Assembly (NCBI GenBank): GCA_049515555.1
Contig: JBEKTY010000116.1
Location: forward strand, 1-25,858
Length of the DNA stretch: 25,858 bases
Direction of reading: 5' to 3'
From: JBEKTY01 sp049515555
Lineage (GTDB): Bacteria; Planctomycetota; Planctomycetia; Pirellulales; Thermoguttaceae
Under the pieces are notes generated by a model. It was not told the DNA's origin. It worked only from the letters and a program-made list of their open reading frames with translations, and searched no databases. This document shows, piece after piece, positions 17,201-22,679 of this stretch. The first letter of the stretch is position 1. Each line of letters begins with the position of its first letter. A program made the position numbers and the translations under genes.

Positions 17201-17880
17201 TAGTTGCCCTGGCCGTCGAAATCCACTAAGAGCAGCGTATGCTCGTCGTACTGGAACTTCGTAGTCATCGTGGCATCCACGTCGAATGGATTCTCCGCGT
17301 CGGCGGCGAAGAACAGGTCGTCTACCAGGGCTTGTTCAGCCCCATACACGACGAACATGACGCAAACTGTACGGATGTTGCCCGGGATGGCCACATTCTT
17401 CCGCGCCTGGGTCCACTGCGGTCCGAGCAGCAGTTCTACACGGCCCAACTCCTTGCGGCCCTCGTAAGCGTTGCCGAAAATAACGATGCTGAAATTGCCT
17501 TTGCCTTTGGCCCAGCCGCCGAAGGCATAGGTTGCGCCCGGCACAACCTCGATCACCTGCATCTCGTTTTCCAACCCGCCTTTGGGGCAGCTAATCTGCA
17601 GCGCGTGTTGGCCGGAGTGGGCGTCGGACGAGAGCCGCAGATCAACCGTGCCACCGGGGCTCCACATCCAGCGCAGCGGCAAAAGCGGATCGTCGGAGTC
17701 GAAGGTCATGCCCTGCTTCTTTTGGGCTTCGACTTTCTTTGCGCCCAGGTGGCCGCAGATCTCAAAACCGCCGTTCGGCAACAGGTTGGTCTCGGTGGCG
17801 CCGGCCGGCGACGGGCTGATCCACAGCACTCCCGCGCAAAGAAAACCCAGGACTCTCATCGCCGCGCCTCGTAAAGACAT
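11242..17880 (-). CDS. Giant secreted LamG / glycoside hydrolase family 2 / TPR protein
   Basis: Exported polysaccharide-acting protein of 2212 residues. By residue: signal peptide 1-29; a CBM4/9-like region about 31-195; LamG (concanavalin-like) about 212-400; an Ala/Pro linker 420-440; a beta-rich module about 455-610; a GH2 jelly-roll about 770-905; an Ig-like region about 950-1060; and a GH2 barrel about 1060-1350. The barrel has NHPCLIAWDLSNEW (1155-1168, acid/base E1167) and a nucleophile candidate E1273 in MDTENAW. Two GATase-like segments follow (about 1495-1650 and 1662-1740), then a conserved YNRGFRDEVG...GPQNFGG module (about 1890-2080) that I recall from other planctomycete hydrolases, and finally TPR-like repeats (about 2095-2195). 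Start: GGAG lies 10 bases before the ATG. It is the last gene of the operon. The substrate is unknown, and GH2 assignment rests on the two motifs. Confidence 0.82.
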   Translation of the reverse strand: MSLRGAAMRVLGFLCAGVLWISPSPAGATETNLLPNGGFEICGHLGAKKVEAQKKQGMTFDSDDPLLPLRWMWSPGGTVDLRLSSDAHSGQHALQISCPKGGLENEMQVIEVVPGATYAFGGWAKGKGNFSIVIFGNAYEGRKELGRVELLLGPQWTQARKNVAIPGNIRTVCVMFVVYGAEQALVDDLFFAADAENPFDVDATMTTKFQYDEHTLLLVDFDGQGNYRLESGAKLTEPGGGRFGRGVRLTEMNVSSVVLPVNIKTVPPEGTLEFWFSPDEDPQHPCSYATVLAVDQEIMRFDTAETIRVESRINDSDDKMNHVLFRDPMARAVWVHKGEWHHIAVQWDKEAMRLYVDGALARYTTEKPLPLYKLPSAIRLGGTHILNAWSGVVDEVRLSDVQRYGPVVPAGVAWRPLVAPGQTTVAAAKPAAAAPAAVAPDFANERKKLIGAIPPPPAGTIAFEATQVKPLVDDDPDFTLLRDTPVPGMTVAKIGTPQVELLRMPDNDGGYWRLSGVPAGSYYVGVWYESNIEGLEAPQQIRARLMVYLNGRALQLSTHSDPTQVAPGVYYTEAQSATTEPLKDGDDMEVLAVCNQPVKLARLVLYPKEPARGRGWMFENYGANIFARDTALRLNAFCGYRLAQGKGVWNLSNGMDLETDAPSSLKKTADGRALAYYKVSNPLSVPLVVKCRVEIKGYFRELVGSEETTLNLAPHQRLSREVPFTMIPDSRRYSMDVQLSAVDPPALGWPATDTISFFRGVRQSVPWPDPFKNEFRRCISFRQPLPGERQSLSLNGACETAFTTLPTQPPVPPPAGLKWQPRAIPFWLGGHQEKAHGLYVLRKFTLPEGDADRTWRMVVKDVMDDATAYVNGQKVGNVRGNHTPLVCDITAALRPGENELLLVVRDALANMDPAYVNPNKPAVSYQYLDVPGQGYEFAFAVGGIRLFSAPRVSAQDLQVQTSVRKQAITARFNVANRGDTPRKVIVKARVLDAGKPVLDVGEGVTVDLPAGARKLLSLGVPWTNPVFWGPGSPKLYTLAIAVTDAESGQRLDLFKERFGFRDCWIENGRIMLNGAPVRLKGSNCGGGGGILPGDDVQWTRGSDGAEDFLDEFGCLAGFYTLGGLGNTPSRHNVERDIFWEIETKNVLDGASQYVNHPCLIAWDLSNEWLSFLSYGGGDPLFGARRFKAVGDALTAYDPSRWILYDGDGDLHGLWNTLAEHYMVPYTGKEHSSYLPDSRFWRKLDADFKPEEARSAYNSNMVYRSDLKAVMDTENAWKVDGLQPPGLSQVVGEDDVLSPAIDSGRGEIVWYWKQNVDGHRDMGASIVCNYTVVTGLNRRGHMLQCFIMPQHVHHFFGGGKYQARYSLHNDLVVPSAYDFRWRLVDHSGAAVVDGHDARQMASGDLQRGILSLNLPQVDCRTPYTLRLELLADGKFAYGEERALEVWPDAQPLLPKPARRIVLFDPAGRTAGVFTKAGVSFTTMEKLATPEGHASETVLVLGEGAVEPNMAAAASLTNFVAAGGRLVVLQQNNLLPGIPVQTTLEKREWCSILFPRTPQHPLLKDIDSWDLSFWAPDHVGAKGSYARPDSGTFVALIDGCSDHDRAGRSATEWVQLMECYRGQGSYLLCQLPLAEKYYVEPIARKMVARIVAYTSGSPVFRQPTKTLLVAGDPAGAVTTKLRDMGVAFHTVDANASLPDSAVLLVDAASLPAGFTAPAAWKTALAAGRTIIVHGASPAQQSLLADLADCPLEMTVQPYSMWEGRGYRNGYTHLTPGLSHVDLYWKQYRDDEGAVAQAEQPKYKIEDLCYWSVKADGAVEHVFPGALVEIPVGPGRLVVDQIRWETTSQKLTLSSRRVVSAMMTGLNVGIAPYVAARSLPPDAVFKPIDLSLFYNRGFRDEVGEDGKGGWSDQGPNADLREFPTGPQNFGGVQYTIGAEPNCCVVLRSSQRPMPERLPAEVTIPVGRAVEGLSFLHSVTYSGEGAHAGAYQIQYTDGTSQEINLVSGENIRDWTAPPAEFPRERGTRSRIAWTGTTPLFPVVSVFQMLWVNPKPEVPVKAVRFSNPQKAACPILIAISAAVKPGKADLEAVAAAQTKAKTWLAKGIAAMDAGKESEAKQALQQAIKEDPHFDAAHQRLCELCERMNDENATLAAYRGWAAAGARTPLPYNKIGAILEGRHDDLGALEAYTKSLEIEWNQPPIIEAKSRLMLRLKN

Positions 17881-18000
17881 CGTTCACTATCTCCGGTCAA
17901 GTTGTAGGGGTGACTTTAGTCGCCCGCGGATTCAATAGGGCGACTAAAGTCACCCCTACCGCTTCCATTTACGAAAATTATTTTTCGGCCGATCCGTGCT
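17821..18000. repeat. Downstream copy of a tandem-duplicated leader/signal-peptide segment
   Basis: Matches 19211-19390 at a constant offset of 1390 bases. By hand count 156 of 180 bases are identical with no gaps. It spans the signal-peptide codons of the GH2 gene, its ribosome binding site, a hairpin, and the last codon of the SGNH gene before it. Confidence 0.88.
17904..17959. repeat. Perfect 22-bp stem hairpin in the SGNH-GH2 spacer
   Basis: 17904-17925 is the exact reverse complement of 17938-17959, with a 12-base loop. The core is GGGGTGACTTTAGTCGCCC. It resembles dispersed GACTTTAGTC palindromes common in bacterial spacers (recollection). In the operon it would form a strong intercistronic RNA hairpin just before the GH2 gene, which could stabilise or attenuate the message. 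No T-run follows on either strand. Confidence 0.85.
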
Positions 18001-19270
18001 ACTGGACTGGTTCAATTTTCAGCACGTGCCGCACGGGCACCATTTCCTTGGCCGGCATCTGGCGATCGATCTGGCATTGCTTGACGAGCGCAGCGGCCAA
18101 ACGCTCCAAGGCTTCCTGCTCCTGGGGCGCATACTCCCGCAGCACGCCCAGGCTGTGCATCTGCTCTTTGACTCTTGACATCTCACCCCACTGCTTCGAG
18201 GCGATCCTTTCTTCCAACTTGCGGAAGGGCTCGCTGAAGGGGTTGTCGAGAAACGCGGCCGCCAGGTTGATGCCTTGGGCAAGCCGCGCGGCAGGGAATT
18301 CCCGCGAACTGCCGCCCCAAGTCACCTTGGCCTTCGCCTGGCCCAGTCCGCTGACCACCAAACGGAACCGGTTCAGCTCCTCGTTGAAGGGGATGAACTG
18401 CGGCACGCCTCGCGTCGACTCGAACCTGGCCGGATCACCGTAGAAACAGAACGGATAGCGGGTACTTTCGATTTCGATGCGTCCCCCGGCGCAAGAGAGA
18501 ACTTTATGTCCATGGGTGGCCCGGGCCTTGTCGGCGGCCAAATCCACGCTGATCGTGCCCAAGTTGCCGTCGCAACCCAGCGCTTTGAGGAAAACGTAGG
18601 CCATGACCAGGTGCCCGCTGCGGTCCGGATGGCCGCCGTCGCCGCAGAGCCAGTAATCCTTGCCGTACTTGGCCTTGGCCTTGGCAACGAACTCGATCAT
18701 CGCATCGTGGAGATCGGCGAACGGCACGCCCTGTTCCGCGGCGACTTCGCGGGCGATGTCGCGGAGCCGGGCGAGGGCTCGGTTGTAGATCAGCGCCCGC
18801 GGCCGGTCGCCGCCAAAAGCCCGCTCCACGTCCAGCGAGGTGGGTGAGCCCACGACGATCACCCGCACACCCGCCTTCTTCATCTGTTTGATGGCAGAAC
18901 GCTGGGCCTCGCGGTAGCTCTGGGGCTCCTCGGGGGCCGTCGGTCCGAACGGACCATTGTTTGTGCCGAAGCAGGTGGTGACGACGTTGGGCCTGAAGCG
19001 AAACACGTCGTTTGCCAGGCGGCCGGCAAACTGGTAGGAGGTTTCCTCCTTCCAGCCGAACTGGCATGCGCGGAGATCGGCTTCCGGCTGGCACATCAAT
19101 AGGTAATCCTCGATGAACACCGAGTACAGACGCTGCTCGGTGATCGAGTCGCCCGCTATGGCCACGAAATCTCCCTGCCGCAACAGCAGTTCGGCCGTAG
19201 CTGGACTGATGCACATGACTCCCGCGCAAAGAAAAGCTTGGACTCCCATCACCGCGCCTCGTGAAGACAT
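17999..19270 (-). CDS. Secreted SGNH/GDSL hydrolase, copy 1
   Basis: Exported esterase-like protein of 423 residues, probably a carbohydrate O-deacetylase given the GH2 neighbour. Signal peptide 1-26 (FLCAGVMCISPATA). SGNH motifs: GDSITEQ (40-46, nucleophile S42), block III GTNNG (102-106, N104), and block V DGGHPD (211-216, D211 and H214). A C-terminal helical region (about 330-410) follows a beta-rich segment. Block II reads FGWKEETS, where the paralogue has FGCNGDSA, so the oxyanion-hole Gly is altered. The signal peptide matches that of the GH2 protein and not that of its own paralogue. GGAG lies 10 bases before the ATG. Second gene of the operon. Confidence 0.85.
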   Translation of the reverse strand: MSSRGAVMGVQAFLCAGVMCISPATAELLLRQGDFVAIAGDSITEQRLYSVFIEDYLLMCQPEADLRACQFGWKEETSYQFAGRLANDVFRFRPNVVTTCFGTNNGPFGPTAPEEPQSYREAQRSAIKQMKKAGVRVIVVGSPTSLDVERAFGGDRPRALIYNRALARLRDIAREVAAEQGVPFADLHDAMIEFVAKAKAKYGKDYWLCGDGGHPDRSGHLVMAYVFLKALGCDGNLGTISVDLAADKARATHGHKVLSCAGGRIEIESTRYPFCFYGDPARFESTRGVPQFIPFNEELNRFRLVVSGLGQAKAKVTWGGSSREFPAARLAQGINLAAAFLDNPFSEPFRKLEERIASKQWGEMSRVKEQMHSLGVLREYAPQEQEALERLAAALVKQCQIDRQMPAKEMVPVRHVLKIEPVQ

Positions 19271-19390
19271 CGTTCACTATCTCCGATCAAGTTGTAGGGG
19301 TGACTTTGGTCGCCCGCGGATTCAATAGGGCGACTAGAATCACGCCTACTTCTTCCATTTGCCGACATTATTCTTCGGCGGATCCTTTCT
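19211..19390. repeat. Upstream copy of the duplicated leader/signal-peptide segment
   Basis: Partner of 17821-18000 (156 of 180 identical). Here the signal-peptide codons belong to the SGNH copy 1 gene. Confidence 0.88.
19294..19349. repeat. Decayed copy of the intercistronic hairpin
   Basis: Same position and loop as 17904-17959, but four of the 22 pairs no longer match. The changes are not compensatory. Confidence 0.8.
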
Positions 19391-20663
19391 ACCGGACTGG
19401 CTCGATCTTTATCACGTGCCGCACCGGTTTTACGCAAGCGGCCGGCGCCTCGCGGAAATCGTGGTCTCGCTTGACCAACACAGCGCGGAGCCGCTCGATG
19501 GCATCCTGCTCCCGCGACGCCAACTCGCCCAGCACGCCCAGGCTGTTCATCTGCTCCTTGACCAACGCGACCTCGGCCAATTGCTGTGCGGCAACCTGTT
19601 CTTGCACCTTTCCGAAAGGCTCGCAGAAGGGATTGTCGAGGAACTCCGCCGCCAGGTTGATCCCGCGCTCGAGCTGAGCGGCCGAGAACTCCGATGCAGC
19701 GGGGCCCCAGGCGACCTTGACCCTTTTGCCCGGAATACTGCGGATCCCCGGGATATTGCGGACTACCAGCCGGAAACGGTTGAGGTCCTCGTTGAAGGGG
19801 AAGAACTCCAGCACGGCCCGCGTCACCTCCTGTTTGGCCGGATCGCAACAGAAGCAAAAGGGATAGCGGGAGCTTTCGATTGCCACGCGCCCGTCGGCGC
19901 AGGAGAGGATCTTGTGGCCGCTGCTGGCCTCGGCCTTGCCCGCCGTCAAATCCACGGTAATCGTGCCGATGTCGCCGTCGCACCCCAGTGCCTTGAGAAA
20001 GGAATAGGCCATTACTAGGTGGCCGTTGGGCTCGGGGTGACCGCCGTCGAGCGTGAAGCGATACTCCTTGCCGTATCGGGCCTTGGCCTTGGCCATCACC
20101 GCCAGCATCGGATCGTGGACGTTGGCGAAGGTCACGCCCTCTTCCTCTGCAACGGAGCGGGCGATGTCGCGAAGTCCGGCCAGCGTGCGGTTGTACATTT
20201 CGGCCCGCGCCCGATCGCCGCCAAAAGCCAACTCCGTTTCCAGACAACCGGGCGACCCCACCACGATCACCCGCACACCGGCCTTCTTCATATTCTGGAC
20301 AATCGATTTCTGGCTCTCGCGGTATAGTTTGGCAATGGCCGGGGTCAACGGGCCATAGACACCGTCGTTCATGCCAAAGGAGGTCGTGGCCACGGTCGGC
20401 CGGAACGGCAGAAAGTTGTTTGCCATGCGTTTGACGAACCAGTTGGCCGAGTCTCCGTTACAGCCGAACTGCGTGACCTGCAAGTCGGCCGCCGGCTTGC
20501 ACATCAGCAAATAATCCTCGATGAACATCGAGTACAGACGTTGCTCGGTAATCGAGTCGCCGACGATGGCCACATAGTCGCCCGCGCGCAACAACGGGCT
20601 GGCGGCCTCGCTCGTTCCACGGGCCGCAAGACAAATGATCGCGATCATCGCAAGACGTTTCAT
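19389..20663 (-). CDS. Secreted SGNH/GDSL hydrolase, copy 2
   Basis: Exported protein of 424 residues, paralogous along its mature length to the next gene. Signal peptide 1-21 (MKRLAMIAIICLAARGTSEA). SGNH motifs: GDSITEQ (35-41, S37), block II FGCNGDSA (66-73), block III GMNDG (97-101, N99), and block V DGGHPE (206-211, D206 and H209). All blocks are intact, so this copy should be catalytically competent. Compared with copy 1 it has a short extra loop near NIPGIRSIPGKRV. It is the first gene of the operon, about 100 bases below a strong promoter. There is no clear Shine-Dalgarno next to the ATG; the leader contains GTCCTTTCAAGGAC, a small palindrome. Confidence 0.87.
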   Translation of the reverse strand: MKRLAMIAIICLAARGTSEAASPLLRAGDYVAIVGDSITEQRLYSMFIEDYLLMCKPAADLQVTQFGCNGDSANWFVKRMANNFLPFRPTVATTSFGMNDGVYGPLTPAIAKLYRESQKSIVQNMKKAGVRVIVVGSPGCLETELAFGGDRARAEMYNRTLAGLRDIARSVAEEEGVTFANVHDPMLAVMAKAKARYGKEYRFTLDGGHPEPNGHLVMAYSFLKALGCDGDIGTITVDLTAGKAEASSGHKILSCADGRVAIESSRYPFCFCCDPAKQEVTRAVLEFFPFNEDLNRFRLVVRNIPGIRSIPGKRVKVAWGPAASEFSAAQLERGINLAAEFLDNPFCEPFGKVQEQVAAQQLAEVALVKEQMNSLGVLGELASREQDAIERLRAVLVKRDHDFREAPAACVKPVRHVIKIEPVR

Positions 20664-20763
20664 GGCGGTGCTGTGCCTCGTCCTTGAAAGGACAAAGGAT
20701 AGCTATCGGGTGGGCGGAGGGACAGAAGAAAATGGCGGGTAGGGAAGGGCAGTATCGAGGGCA

Positions 20764-20792
20764 ATCATAGTTTGCGGCATACCGCTTGTCAA
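20764..20792 (-). promoter_or_regulatory. Near-consensus sigma70 promoter of the SGNH-SGNH-GH2 operon
   Basis: On the - strand TTGACA (20787-20792) is followed by a 17-base spacer and TATGAT (20764-20769). That is 6/6 and 5/6 matches with ideal spacing. The leader to the ATG is about 100 bases. The spacer contains GCGGTATGCCGC, an imperfect palindrome that could be an operator. Confidence 0.72.
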
Positions 20793-20800
20793 ATTAGGTT

Positions 20801-21382
20801 GGTTTTCTGACTCTCGGCCGGCGATTCGATCCTGCTCCCCTACTGTTGTTGAAAACCAGTCCGAGATCGCCATCTCGGCAATCAAATCGCCGCATCGCCG
20901 TAAAAAAATGAGGTTTCCAACAACGAACGCACGGATACCTGTTGGGGGGATCCATCAGTAGCCACTCCGCGCCGATGTAATGCGGCGTCTTCAACGCCTC
21001 ATGTCGACCTCGCAGGCGCGGAAGTCGGGCAGGCCGACGTCGCGGACCGCTCCACAGTCTTCCGGCTGGCCATATCCCGTCCAAATTATTTCGCGACTCC
21101 TTGCCTGCGTCGGTGGGGCACTCCTCCGCAGGCAAGGAAATGTCCTGCCATCCCCTCGTGTAGAGAAAACGGACAACCTCTTGCATGGTAATTTAGCCGC
21201 TCAGTGCCCCAGTTTTTCTTGACATCTGCTGCTGCAGCCCCGCCTTGCCCGCCACGAGGCCCACCCTGGCCAAAGCTACCAAGCGCGGCTCCTGGCCCGC
21301 GTCGGGGCTGTGGCCCGGCGTGTGCGGGCCTTGCCGGACCCGGCGGGCGGCCTCCTAGCCTTGGCCACATTCCGGCTGCGGG
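20801..21382. other. 582 bases with no supported gene; small hairpins
   Basis: Short open frames on both strands overlap each other and none has a convincing start or domain. Two hairpins are seen: CCGAGAT/ATCTCGG with a CGCC loop (20861-20878) and CCTTGCCTGCG/CGCAGGCAAGG (21099-21109 with 21127-21137). This is the boundary between the hydrolase operon and the putative integrated replicon. A degraded gene is possible. Confidence 0.5.
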
Positions 21383-21679
21383 CTATTGCCCGGCCAGAAG
21401 ATGAACGAGACGCGACTGAACCCGCCGGCGGGCTTTGGGGCTCATATTCCGGAGCCCCTCCTGCACAACGGACAGGAGGTCGTCACCGATTTCTCGGCGA
21501 AGCGCGTCTCTAACCCGTGCCCTCTCGGCCAAATACGAAAGCCGAATCGCCGCGCCGAGATCATCGTCGCGCTCGTCCGAGGGTGGCGACGGGGACGGAA
21601 TCCTCGATATCCTCCTCCGCTGTGGCGCTGGGGAAATATGTTCCGACCAGCTCGTGTTCGTCAGCCGTCTTCGTATCAT
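21383..21679 (-). CDS. Small hypothetical protein, 98 residues
   Basis: No family recognised. The N-terminal third is polar and Pro/Ser-rich; residues about 40-98 are predicted helical and strongly charged (LSYLAERARVRDALRREI, SPKARRRVQSRLVHLL). The main support is a strong Shine-Dalgarno GGGAGGG about 6 bases before the ATG, lying in the 13-base gap after the stop of the upstream gene. It would be the last gene of the primase operon. Function is unknown. Confidence 0.55.
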   Translation of the reverse strand: MIRRRLTNTSWSEHISPAPQRRRISRIPSPSPPSDERDDDLGAAIRLSYLAERARVRDALRREIGDDLLSVVQEGLRNMSPKARRRVQSRLVHLLAGQ

Positions 21680-21692
21680 TTGGACCCTCCCA

Positions 21693-22196
21693 CTATTTCT
21701 CTTCTGATTTGAGACTTTGCACTCGATCCTCTAGCTCGCTCAGGCGGAGGTCGAGGTCGAGCGCCGCGGCGGGGCCGGCGGTGCGCTCGAACAGTACTTT
21801 TGCGGCCATTACATCGCCGTCCTTGGCCTGCTGAAGCAGCCGCTGGACGACGGCCTGAATGTCCGCCGGCGCGACGGCACTCACCAGAGCAACGCGGATT
21901 GCCTGGACCTGTTTTGCCAGCGGGTTGCCTCTCCCCGCCTTGTTGCCTTGTTGCCAGCGGCCCTTCGGGTCACGGGCGCTGGTAATAGCGCCCGCAGGTG
22001 ACGGTGCCGTTGATGATATTCGCCTGCGTTCCATGCCGTCTAGATGATCCAGGTTCGCCTTGCTGTCGCCTTCCTTCCGCATCTGCCCTGGCCCGGTGAT
22101 CTGCGGGACGTCCACACCATAAACAGGTGGCGGCAACTGGTTAAGCGTGATCTTCCTCCTCGGCGCAGTTGGCCGCGCCGCCGCGTCGTCAATCAT
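21693..22196 (-). CDS. Conserved small protein with GRWQQGNKAGRGNP motif
   Basis: Protein of 167 residues. A Pro-rich N-terminus (1-70) leads to RDPKGRWQQGNKAGRGNP (about 76-93), then a helical part, AIRVALVSAVAPADIQAVVQ and QAKDGDVMAAKVLFERT. This Gly/Asn-rich lead followed by helices is a layout I recall from small phage- and island-encoded proteins of the DUF5681 type and some small-terminase-like proteins; that link is tentative. Start ATG at 22196 has GGGGA 5 bases upstream. A 30-codon frame (22281-22189) begins 2 bases after the previous stop and overlaps this ATG (ATGATTGA). It may only couple translation. Confidence 0.6.
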   Translation of the reverse strand: MIDDAAARPTAPRRKITLNQLPPPVYGVDVPQITGPGQMRKEGDSKANLDHLDGMERRRISSTAPSPAGAITSARDPKGRWQQGNKAGRGNPLAKQVQAIRVALVSAVAPADIQAVVQRLLQQAKDGDVMAAKVLFERTAGPAAALDLDLRLSELEDRVQSLKSEEK

Positions 22197-22283
22197 CAGG
22201 ATCCCCGTGTACGGATACCGCCCGCGAATTCGGGCAGCGGCTCCTGTAGGTGCGGTTGCCGATGGGTTTGGCTGATGGCATGA

Positions 22284-22532
22284 TTATCCTTCTTTCATTT
22301 CCTTTCGGGTTTTGAACTCATGCTTCGGTCGACGCGGTTCATCATAAAGCATGCGAACTGCCTCCTCGAATGATTCTGGTCTGCGAACCGCAAGCTTGGC
22401 GTACTCATATAGATCCTCATATTCCTCGAACCATGGCTGCTTGAGACACCAGATCCAGTATGATTTCGGCACCTCCCTCATCGGCTTTCCGCGGTACGGG
22501 TTCCAGGGCATGATATTCTCGTCTGTTAGCAC
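22284..22532 (-). CDS. DUF3820-like small protein
   Basis: Protein of 82 residues. MPWNPYRGKPMREVPKSYWI and the following WCLKQPWFE match the pattern of the DUF3820 (QSregVF_b) family, which typically reads MPFGKYKGKPLxEVPxSYLxWL. Biochemical role is unknown; members are often encoded in phages and islands beside replication or exonuclease genes. The GTG start at 22532 is chosen because AAAGGA (22541-22546) lies 8 bases upstream; the ATG at 22511 where the family motif begins is the alternative. The C-terminus is charged. The gene follows the iteron-like cluster. Confidence 0.7.
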   Translation of the reverse strand: MLTDENIMPWNPYRGKPMREVPKSYWIWCLKQPWFEEYEDLYEYAKLAVRRPESFEEAVRMLYDEPRRPKHEFKTRKEMKEG

Positions 22533-22556
22533 GGTACGGTTCCTTTCTGCTGGTGC

Positions 22557-22671
22557 TGGGACGCTGTGCGTGTGCTGTGGTGGTGCGCCCTATATACATA
22601 GGGGCGTCCCACCACCACAGCACCGCCTGGTGGGACTGCTGGGACGTCACAGCAGGCGTCCCACCGTCCCA
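22557..22671. repeat. Iteron-like cluster of TGGGACG repeats, candidate origin
   Basis: Six copies of the 7-mer in 115 bases: + strand at 22557-22563, 22631-22637 (last base T) and 22640-22646; - strand at 22605-22611, 22657-22663 and 22665-22671. They sit inside two long imperfect hairpins: 22572-22623, with an AT-rich TATATACATA tip, and 22628-22674, pairing TGGTGGGAC with GTCCCACCA and TGGGACG with CGTCCCA. The cluster fills the gap between the primase-ATPase gene and the DUF3820-like gene. Iterons beside a replication gene are typical of plasmid and island origins. The repeats are seen; the origin role is inferred. Confidence 0.6.
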
Positions 22672-22679
22672 CCAGTTGA

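Noticed and set aside
20794..21186. 130-codon - strand frame ending GAGSNRRPRVRKPT, considered as a gene or as a frame over a tRNA (possible attachment site)
   Set aside because: The underlying DNA does not fold into a tRNA cloverleaf with a proper T-arm and acceptor, and the protein matches nothing recognised.
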